Positions 14,301-26,300 of a stretch of DNA of 64,000 nt are shown in pieces. The DNA comes from Amphiduros pacificus (taxonomy: Eukaryota; Annelida; Polychaeta; Phyllodocida; Hesionidae). Position numbers and translations under genes: made by a program. Within the stretch, counting starts at the first letter, position 1. The number at the start of each line of letters is the position of its first letter. The stretch spans positions 12,716,834-12,780,833 of the forward strand of contig OX439000.1 of NCBI GenBank assembly GCA_949316495.1, written 5' to 3'. The notes beneath the pieces are model-generated. The model was given only the letters and a program-made list of their open reading frames with translations. It was not told the origin of the DNA and ran no database searches.

Positions 14301-17300
14301 TTTTTAAGCATTCTAAAGCATTTTCTGTCTTTGTCATATTCAACCTAATACACGCGGATATTTACAGTCAGAAAGATATGTACAACCAGGGGAGAGGGGG
14401 CGGTGATGATTCAGCAATTTTATTTTCCTCCACACCCCCTCCCCCCCCTGATTGATTAATGGTCCATCCATGAAGACACGACATCTTATATCACCATGTG
14501 TAATAGGTAGAATATCGTTCTGTGTTAAAGACTATGACTCTTACTTTCATTCAATATGTTCATCCTGTGTACATTAACCTGCCGAAGCCGTACCAAACAA
14601 ACTTATACTTTCAATATCACATGTGGGTCTGTTTTGTTGGAAACACAAAATAAATGGATTGTAAACAATGACAGTTCAAAATATAATGTCCTTCGTATAG
14701 GAAGTATCCCCTTCCTTTGCAAATAATTTGCCAAATATATATACAAAAATATTTTTGTCAATACAGATTTCAACAAAAACAAAAATATTATTTATGATTT
14801 CAAGCAAGCTCGATCGACCATGTATGCCTTCCTAGATAAAATAAAATTTATTGTTTGTTTAACAAATACACTAGTATTATATTAAGGAGCCTACAATGAT
14901 ATTTAGGGATATAGGCTCTTTGATTATCTGGCAGACATTCTGTATCATCATCTGGTTTTCATTTGATTGCTTAATGACATTCATATATCTTGACCACAAA
15001 CATACAGACAGCTCAGAACTCTATATATTTCTTTGAAAATTGCAGACCTAGTCTTGGGTGGAGAGCACAAGAGAGGAAGCGGTAACCATGACATTCCAGT
15101 CCCCAGGTGGAAGATCACCTACATAGTGCGCTACCAGACAGATAGTGATGGTGACTCTGATGCATGTGGCAAGCATTATGCTCAATCCTTCTTGCAGACA
15201 TTCATCCACCTCGACAGGACATTTACTCAGGAATGTCAGGCTGAGGTCACCACCGGACACACTACCATCAAGGTCACTATTGACATGGTTGCCATGGTCA
15301 GAATCTTTCCAAGAGAGGTGAGTCAAATAAACTGGTATTATAAAAGGATTAGACATGATAACTTGTGAAAACAAATGAGTGACTCGTTATGGTTATCAGT
15401 TATCAGTTATAACTCTTTGGTACTGAGTGTGTTCATGTGAAAGTAGGTCATATACAAGTATATATGAGTATATGGATCTAGGTCAAACAAGAGTGCATGA
15501 ATGTTGGTCATTTAAGTGTTTTTGGATCTAGGTTATTAGGTGTGCATGGATCTTGGTCACTTAAGAATGCATGGTCATCTAGGAGTTGATTAAAGTATAT
15601 TAGAATATTGCAGGAGTAAGTGCTGAGTCTGTGATTGACATGTGTATCAGTAATACATGTGGCATTCTTGACTAATTGATGTGCGTCTGTGATACATATG
15701 GCATGCTTGAAGACTGTAATTGATATGTGTGTCTGTGATACATATGGCATGCTTGAAGACTGCAATTGATATGTGTGTCTGATACATGTGGCATACTTGT
15801 ACACTTTGAATGGTGTGTTTGATTTATAATGAACTTTTGTAATAAATGCAACCTAAGTAAATTATATAGGCCATTTTAACGAAAGTCGACTAAGTCTTTC
15901 TTCAACACTTTGTTACATAAATAAAAGTATTTAGGATCTTTTAATACACTTTATAACCCATAGATTAAACCTATAAAGATTACATTTTTATCTTTTAGGG
16001 TAGATCAGAGGTAGGTTGATAACGTGCATAGATTGTCATTCTGTTTAGTTGCATGCCCCTTTAGATGAGCATGTTTCCCAGTATTCCAAGGCAACCTTCA
16101 ATATTTTTATGCGAGTGCAAGCATGAGAGAACAGTCTCATCTGAAAAGTCTTAAACTGTTTAAGCATGGTCTATATAAATGATATGGAATTTATTGATCC
16201 AATTTACAGTTAGATATATTCATGTATGCAAAATGTTAATTTGCCCTCGACAAGACATCTATTGATACTTGTTATAATATAAATTCAAAACAAGATGTTC
16301 AACTAATATTCATTGTGACCGGGGTCACAAAAGAAAGTCACTAATCAATTAAAAAGAGTTACTCTGGTGAACACAAATTTTAAATTCGATATTTTGTTTT
16401 ATTCACCACAAAACAATTCAGTTAAATTATTTAAATGAATATGTTTGCTGAATTTGTTTCATTTCTTTTATATTTTTTTATTTTCAACTGGCATATTACA
16501 AGTAATTATGGCATTTTTGAAGGTTACTATGATATTTGACTCAATTCAAGATAAAGATGTTTTGAATATGAATTTAACATTCACAACAAAGTATGCAATA
16601 TTCTGTAGGACATCGAAAAGTTATTTCTGCATTACATTTACATTTATATTATTGCTATGCCATACCATCCAATGAATGTTGCTCCAAAGGCAAATTTAAA
16701 AAACCTTTTTCCATTTTCTCAAATATAACAATCTATAAGAATATTTTGTCCTTTGTGCATTGCATGTGTATAATAGACCAATTACCGTACACGTAGCAAC
16801 GTCAACACAAGCTCACCTTGCATGAAGTAATTGCTTTTATAATTTATGGAGTTAGTGCATGATCTTTTTTTCAGTCAAATAGTTCCTTCATCTATATTTA
16901 TGCATTGGACGCATTTTCAAACGCAGACACATCAGATGTTATTTCTCAGGAGTTCAGCACAAATGTTACTGGTTCAGGAAATGAGGAAAATAGCACCCAG
17001 GTACAAGGTGCTTACCATATAGGGTGGCTTACACGGTGCTTGTCATATAGGGTGACTTACAAGGTGCTTGCCATATTGGGTGGCTTACACGGTGCTTGTC
17101 ATATAGGGTGACTTACAAGGTGCTTGCTATATTGGGTGGCTTACAAGGTGCTTACCATATAGGGTGGCTTACAAGGTGCTTACCATATAGGGTGGCTTAC
17201 AAGGTGCTTACCATATAGGGTGGCTTACAAGGTGCTTACCATATAGGGTGACTTACAAGGTGCTTACCATATAGGGTGGCTTACACGGTGCTTACCATAT

Positions 17301-20300
17301 AGGGTGGCTTACACGGTGCTTGCCATATAGGGTGGCTTACAAGGTGCTTACCATATAGGGTCACATATAAGGTGCTTGCTACATAGGGTGGCGTACAAGG
17401 TTCTTACCATATAGGGTTACATACAAGGTGCTTGCTATATAGGGTGGCTTACAAGGTGCATACTATATAGGGTGGCTCACAAAGTGCTCGGTATAAGGGA
17501 TGGAATATAACTTATTATGTGTTACTTGCTTGGGCGTGGAAATAGAATCCCTTGTACCTGAATATATAAGATGTTATATTCATCTTACAAGGGGTATGGG
17601 ATGTTATATGGCGTAATATATGGAGTAGTGTACAGCTTACAAGTGCTTGGTCTAGAAGAAGGTATATTGTTTGCTATATATGGAATACTGTGCGGCCTAC
17701 TATAATAAGGTAAATAGGATAGTATACAGTTTAATATATGAAATGAAGTGTCCAGCTTTCAAAGTTTTTGGTTTATGGGATAATACACGGTTTGATAAAT
17801 GGGATGCTGTCTTGCCAACATGTGCTTGGTAGTATGGGGTGGTATTTGTCATCTCTTACAAGGTGCTTGATTTATAGACTTGATGAAAATGGGATGGTGT
17901 CGGGTTCACACGGTGTTTGGTATATAGGATGGTTTTGGTTTGGTTTAGACATTTGATAAAGGAATATTTAATATAAGGATGGGAGGTGTAGCAATGTAGT
18001 GTCTTGCCTCTCAATAAATTTTGTATATATTTAGCATTGGGTCACAGCCTCTAAACTTGAAAGGATTGTAGAGCTCTTGAAGCAATACATATTGATATGT
18101 TACATATCTTATGAGGTATTGATAAAATGTATATAAAGCAAAGTGTATTTATTAGATGGAGGAAAGTTGAGTAGAAGTGATGTCTTGAATGTCTGTATTG
18201 TCCAAGAGGTAGATAATGGTGGGTTGTGACACACCCTCAACTAATATTTCTCATGGGTACTCGTAAAAACAGTATTAACCACAATATAACTGATATTATA
18301 CTAAATATAATGGACAAACCGGGAAAATAAAGTAAAGTTTCATCACTTCGTGACAATATAAACAATGTGTATATTTTGTTTCTAAGAATACATTTTCAAT
18401 TACTGAAATAATACCTAACACGTTTTGTAATGCCACATCGTCAATTCTTTATAATGAATAATTTTCATTTTGTCACTTTTATACATTACAATGACAACTT
18501 ACAAAAAAAACTTTTCAAAAGCATGGATATTTGCATTTCAGGTGACCCTTAATATTTACCTCTATATAGAGGCAGACAGTAACAACATCAACCAAAGAAA
18601 CAGAGCCGTGGGGCTATGCAAAAATCTGTTATCGGACAAATTTACAAATGATGGATGGGTTGCTTCTCAAAACCTCAGTGCCATACCTGCGATAGAACAC
18701 TGTTCCGCGGCCACCATGAGGCCACCCAGGCTGGAGGTGGAGGAACAGATGTGGTCATGCCAGAAAAATTATTACTGTCAGGATGCAGACTGCCGGAAGT
18801 GTGTACCAGGTAGGTATCATTATCAGGATGCAGACAACCGGAAGTGTTTACCAGGTAGGTATCACTATCAGGATTCAGACTAACGGAAGTGTGTACCAGG
18901 GAGGTATTTCTATCAGGATTCAGACTACCGGAAGTGTGTACCAGGTAGGTATCACTATCAGGATTCAGACTAACGGAAGTGTGTACCAGGGAGGTATCTC
19001 TATCAGGATGCAGACTGCCGGAAGTGTGTACCGGGTAGGTATCATTATCAGGATTCAGACTACCGGAAGTGTGTACCAGGTAGGTATCACTATCAGGATT
19101 CAGACAACCGGAAGTGTGTACCAGGTAGGTATCACTATCAAAATGCAGACTACCGGAAGTGGGTACCAGGTAGGTATCACAATCAAAATGCAGACTGCCG
19201 GAAGTGTGTACCAGGTAGGTATCACAATCAAAATGCAGACTACCGGATGTGTGAACCAGGTAGGTATCACTCTCTCAAGATACAGACTGCCGGTGGTGTG
19301 CGCCAGAAAGAAGTTCAAGAAAAAATTCAAAGAAAGTAATTCCCACTGTTTGTTTATTATGAATGGGATACCTTAATGGGGACAAAACCAAATATTTTTG
19401 TTAAGAGGTTTGAGTAAAACAGAATTACTGCTATTACAGATATGCCATCCCCTGATTCAACTATAACCACAACCCCTGGGGCCACTTCAGAGGATCCACA
19501 AGTTCACTGTCCTGCTTGCATAGAAGAGGTGAAGAATCTACTGCCAGAAATGGGATATGCAAATATATGTGGGTGAGTTCCTTTTCAACCTGGACATACC
19601 AGATTAAAGTATAGTTATGATATCCCTTTGTTCATTGGAAAATTAAAGCTGCTAGCCTTACCTTCAACCTAATGTTTAAATCTTAACTGCTTGTATGAAA
19701 AAATTTTCAGGACGTTTTGGCTTTATCGATTGTCCCGGCCTCTTTAAAAAGTATACATGGATCATTAACACAAAATCAATATCTATGCTGTGTTGCAGGA
19801 GAGCTATCAACTGTGCTGCATACTTGGTGCTCAACAGTGACCGTGATCATGTGGATATATGTCTGCAGAGACTGATGGATGTGCTCAATGTGATGGGGGC
19901 ATCCAGATGTACCATTATGCCCACATCTCTGCCACCAGGGGATTATACAAACATGACAACACCTCCTCCCACACTACCCCATTTCACATCACCATCTTCT
20001 AGTCTAATGTCAGATAGTACAAGTTCAAGTAGTGTCGAGGAACCTTCATCCACACCGTCCATGATGCCAGACATGCCTCTCTGGGGAATACAGGTAGCTT
20101 CTGCAGGTTTTTGCATATAATACTGACATAAAGACCTTCAATTATTGTGTACAGCCATTATTATTTTGTAAACAGCCTGTTCATTAAACATTGAATATGC
20201 ACAAATACATGTAGATGATGGTTCCGAACCAAAAAAAAGATCGCTTTTGTAACTTTTTACCATGGTAATATGGCACCCATTTAACTGCATAACCACCTTA

Positions 20301-23300
20301 AAATCCTTTTTATGATATAGAGGTATGGTTCAATGAAGAATACGGAAATATATGTATTATTATGACTTATGATATAACTTTTTTGCTGATACTATATTCG
20401 TTTGTTGCAGGTTAAAGATGATATCACTGAGTTACATGTGACGGAGGGTAATGAGGTGGTCAACATGACGTTCCGGGCATGGGCGAATACGTCCGCCCTT
20501 TGCCACTCCTCACCAAGGCACTGCAGCATACACATACGAATTCTCTTCTCACATTTTGCTAGTCCAAGGTAATTTTTCAATGTTTATATCCCTTATGAGG
20601 GTCCATACCCCTCTGTGAGGGAGGGTAGTGAAGCTCAGTCAAAGCAGTTCTAACAGTTTCTCTTCCCCCCCCCCCCCCCCCAAAAATAAAAACAAACTTC
20701 ATGATAACCAGGCAGAAAATACCTTGGTGTCGGTTCATGAAGAGTTTCTTTTTAAATGGTTTTCTTTTATGTTGAGCATTGTCTTTGCCATAAACAACAA
20801 ATAGACTCAACAAGTTGTCATTAGAGAACAATATAATATTCATACTTTTGCGATATCTCCTATACCGAAGGACTGCTTGAAACAGTCTTGCTGAATGTGA
20901 CAGTGTTGATAAAGCAATATATGATTTCTAACCAAATGATATATTCTTGAACATACAGGCAAACATACAGGTAAACAAAGATAAACGGATGTGTGCAATA
21001 AATGAATGGTGATCCAACTGACAGGGAAAAATATGGTCATATGATTTGGTTGGAGAGAAAGCAAATTTTGAAATAAAGATATATGCCTCACACAGGAAAT
21101 AAATGGCAATTCCGGCCCTCTCCCACAATATATATATAATGGTCCATCCCAAAGTTAATCACGAAAACATTTCAAAATTGACACACACACACGTGTGGAA
21201 ACAAAACTTCAAAAAGAAGAATTATATATATATTATGTATAGTCATATTTCTGATTTTTCCGCTGTGAAAAATAATGTTGAAGGTTTTTCATTTATAAGT
21301 GCGGAAACAACATCATTTTAAACAGCACAGTATCATTCTTTTTTTTAAAGAAATATTTCTTGTAATAGTTGTAGAAGAACCGGACGTGGTATTCCTCAGG
21401 TTGTTGTGGGTGAACATCCCTGGGCTGAGTCAAACAATACGTGCACCATAGCCCTGACAGAGAGGACAATGAACACGGACCTGCATATACCCCTGAGGGC
21501 TAAGCTGGATATGAAATATGATGGCACACAGACGAGAAACATCACCATAGCCCTACTGTTGTTTGACTCCTCTTCCGTTTACATGCAACATGCTCAACAC
21601 ATTGCTGTATGTTTCCAATGTCAACCTTCCATATCATTCTTTGAATATGCTGGCACATTGTAAGCCACCATATATGTCAGAGTAAAAGCCATATATTTAG
21701 ATTGAAGCATCATCAAGTTATTAAGCATTTAGAATTTACCAATTTAGAATTTACCAAGTCTGTTAATATACACCTATATAAACAGATTTACCTCTTAATG
21801 AAAGGGTATCTATTTATTTTTTTCGATGCAGCATTTTTTATGTCTAGAGTTTGCCTTTTGAAGATACTTTGATATTTAAGGTTACCAAAATGAGACTCAC
21901 TTTACATAAACAGATTAGGACGTAAGCATAGGTTTTAAAACTACGACACCTTGCCATTTTGTCATTTTACTGAAGGAGATCATTTATATTTCCAGATACA
22001 TGTTCACAATGCAGATAGAAAAGCCACCTGCAAATCTATAAATGATCCACATTTAGCCACCTTTGATGGTTTGTAAGTAATATAATATGATTTTGATATG
22101 ATTTGAAGTGACCTTTTTACAGACAAATTACTCTTGGTTCTAGCGACATGTCTGAGATTACTTTTTATGTAAATTTGTATATTTTTCAGAGAATATAACA
22201 ACTATTATCATGGAGAGTTTGTGTTTTATAAACACTCCTCGCTGCCATTTGAGGTACACACTGTATACCAGCAGTGCTCCAGGAATGTTAGCGAATCATG
22301 TAACTGTGCAGTGGCAGTCAGATCCGGAGATGATGTCATTGTCATTGACAGATGCTTCAAACTAAAGAAATACTCACAATCACTCTTCACAAGCATGGAC
22401 ATCAGGGTGTATGTAAATGGAGAATTCACACCAGGAACGAAGATCTATCAGGAGAGTGATGGCCACAAATACACTGTGGGTATACACAGCTCACGTCATA
22501 TATATGCTATCAATATATTAAAAGTGTGTGTGTGTGTTTAAATATTAAATGATTCCACCCTTGGTACAAATGATATTTTGGTATTGTAGGTTCATTTGCC
22601 AACCGGAAGTTACATTAAGGTGATGGCTAATAATGATCTGCTTAATGTGTGGATGGTAGCATCCCCAGTTGATCTGCACAACACTGTGGGTGAGTAACTC
22701 ATTGTCAGCATCAATTGTAATTCACGCTAATTAAATATAAAGAACAATACATTTAAACCCGAGTTTTACTAGATAGTAAATACATTTGTTACATTGAGAT
22801 ACACCATTTTGAAGGTTTGTGTGGCACGTTTGATGGTAATCCTCTAGATGATCTCACATACCGCAGTGGGTATACTGAACTAGTCAACACCACATCAGGA
22901 CAGAGGTTCCAGCCAAGACCATTTGTATTGGACTGGAGGTAGAGGTTTTTACAATCTTAAAATTTGTCAATAGAAACCATACAGCATAATTTGTTATTAC
23001 CATAATAAATTGTTCAGATCTGTTCAGATGACAGATTTCAAGGGTCTGTTTTTTTAATTGTTATTTTTGTTCTTACAGAGTTGACCATACAGGTCCTTTA
23101 TCATTACTTCATGGAGTTGTAGCTATGTCTAGTCAATATGTCCCTGAGAGGTACTGTGAATGCGAACAGGATGCCACCAAATGTGGATATGCTGAAGATG
23201 TTGAAACCTGTGACATATATCAAGGTGATCAATATTAAAAATGCTATATTTAAAAAAAAAAACATTACTTTAGACATGAAATCGTCTAAAGTATGTGCCT

Positions 23301-26300
23301 CAAGTGGCAATTCAGAACAAACAAATTTACATACATAAAAAATGTAAATTTTATCGTTATGAGCTCTGGATCCGAAATTTGTATATAAGAATATATATTG
23401 TCGAATCCCAATCTTTAGTTTAACCCTTGTTTTCCAAATAAAACGTTATTATAGACATAATCATAAACGATTGGCATAAAATGTAAATTTATATGATAAG
23501 GTAACAAACCAAGCATTGAAAAATTGTGCATGCATCTGACATTTCATTTACATTTGAATAGGTAAAGATGTAACAAGTAGATTATTGAAGGAAGCTCAAA
23601 AAGTGTCACGGCGGAGGAAGCGAGATGTCAATAATAATGTGATTACTGCTGTTGAGGAGGAACCTATCGATATCAACCCTAACTACACACCTCCTGTATG
23701 TCTAGTTTCCTTCATGATGCCTTTATCACATAGTTTCAATATATCTTTTAAAAATCTGATATAAGAGATAGAGATATGATTACCAGATATCATTATTTTA
23801 TTGTTTTTTTTTATTTTATTAGTAGGATCTGTCTCAGAATATATATAATATGATGTGCATATATAATAGTATAAGAGATAGATATGAAACATCTTGTGAA
23901 TAAATATAGCTGTTGGCATTAATAATTTGGTAATGCATGCATATTTCATTGCATGCGACAATATTTTTGTACAGGTACACAAATGGAAGAAGAATTGGAC
24001 TATAGATGATGCAATGACAAAGTGTGAAAACTCCATCCTCAATTCCCCAACAGGCAAACTGTGTGCTGATTTGCCTGGGGTCGATGCACAGCAGGAGGTC
24101 AGAACCTGCATAGAAGATATACAGGTGAGTGAATCACCTCAGGATATAAGGAATTATTATTGGAGAAGTCATTGTAATGGTAAAATTGGTAGAGTGGGTA
24201 AATTACCATGGAATACAAATTAGATTATTAGGGTTATTGGTATCAAAATATTTATTCTGTGTAAAATGAAATAGGAACGAGAAAGTTCAGATATTACCAT
24301 CTGCAAAAATATGGAATATTTTGGTAACTCACAAAATACATCATGTTTAGTACCTGAAGTTAGCTAGCAATTTGCTTTCAGATGAATTAAATATGAGTGC
24401 ATATGATAATTCTAAACATGAAAATGTACATTTATTCCTTTAAAAACTATTTAAAAGTACCTTTATGTGTTTATGGTGAGGTGCCTGCAATCATTTAGCT
24501 AATCAGCTCTGGGTAAAGGTAGTAGGTGTGTTATGTTTCTGACAATATTGGGAAAGATTAAAGCAAGACAATGATCTCCGTCAAAAAAAGAAAATCATCA
24601 CTGACTGTTGAAAAGAGGCAGGTTTGATATCTCTAAGGTTGGACACGGTTATTTACATAAACCAAATAAATACCATAATTGAGTACTCAAAAGTAGGTTT
24701 AAATAACTCTTTTTCAACCAGGCTTAGTTATCTTATTTCTCATTTTCAAATATTCATACAGATTCTAGAACTATATGAATCGGATGTTTTCCCCTACGAG
24801 AAAGTTGACTTATAAGAGACAACTAGAACGAGATACAGTGCAGGGGATAATAGTTGAAGAGTGTTGTGTTTTGAGAGCAATTCAATTCTGATTGGGGTGA
24901 CCCAGCTGTAAAGCATTGAATAGAACATAACTTAAAGTTGGTTGTTAATTGCTTTAAAATCTCTAAATGAACTAAACGTAATGATGTCACATGTTCGTCA
25001 AGGGCCTTTCATAACTTTGTCAATGTTTTTCAGATCACAGGAGACGCGGAGTGGATAAACTCCGCCAAAGCAGCAATGAAAGAGCAGTGCTTGGAAGCAC
25101 TTCAAAGAAATGATAGCATACCAAACGACTTGGCAAATCATATTTCAAATACACTTTGTGTTAATGACTGCTTTAACCGGGGTATATGCAACCACGGTGA
25201 GTACACTAAATGACACAACAAGCTTACAATGCTTTAACCATGCATCATACACACTTCACGTGGAATATGGTGGCAATTGTTAATTATTTCACAAGGAAAT
25301 ATGTATTTATTTAAATGTCTGATTTTGCAATACAAAAAGATTAAGTATTTTATGATTAAAGGCTGTAGACTATGGTGATAGGAAAGGATTTATTTTGTAG
25401 GGAACTGTAACTGTGACCCCAAGTTCACGGGTAGTGACTGTTCCCTGTCAATCACCGACAAGCCGGCCCTGGGGGAAGTGCCTTCTTACGGTCTCTGTGA
25501 TGTCCGCTTCATGAACTGCTCCACAGTAATAGTATATGGGCAACACTTCATAGACTCGCCAAATCTTACATGTCATATGACACCTCTGCAGGTAAACATA
25601 TTCTCCGAATATTTGATATAATCACAGAATATTTGATATAATCACAGATTATTTAATATAATCACAGATTATTTAATATAATCACAGATTATTTAATATA
25701 ATCACAGATTATTTAATATAATCACAGATTATTTAATATAATCACAGATTATTTAATATAATCACAGATTATTTAATATAATCACAGATTATTTAATATA
25801 ATCACAGATTATTTAATATAATCACAGATTATTTAATATAATCACAGATTATTTAATATAATCACAGATTATTTAATATAATCACAGATTATTTAATATA
25901 ATCACAGATTATTTAATATAATCACAGATTATTTAATATAATCACAGATTATTTTATATAATCACAGATTATTTTATATAATCACAGATTATTTGTGAGA
26001 GAAAGTCTTAAAGTTTATTGTATTTTATTTTCAGCAATATAACAACAGTTATATAGAGCTTCCTGGGATAACAAAAGCCAAAGGGATTTTTGTCAATTTC
26101 AATGCTGTAGAATGTCCAGTTCCTAGCCAAACAACATACAACATCCGGGTGTCTAATGATGGTCATAATCCCAGCAATCCACTTCTCTTCATCCCATTTG
26201 ACTCGGTGTGTCAGGAATGTAGTGCTGCGACCCAAACATGCAGCAAAAAGGTATAAATATTTAAGATTCATCCCAATTCTATTAATAACCATCTCACTCT

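Larger units (their letters stand above)
8337..15045 (+). other. Intron 1 of the VWDE-like gene
   Basis: 6.7-kb intron from gtaagtg to ttgcag. It contains the hAT element with nested LINE (11519-13191) and otherwise AT-rich DNA in which I see no exon. A 138-codon ORF at 10339-10755 has no recognisable features. Additional phase-1 exons cannot be excluded. Confidence 0.6.

Noticed and set aside
18783-19376. 197-codon ORF through the 45-bp array as a separate gene
   Set aside because: It is in a different frame from exon 4 and exists only because of the 45-bp period.
25608-25994. CRISPR-like array
   Set aside because: Units are contiguous with no spacers, and this is an animal intron.
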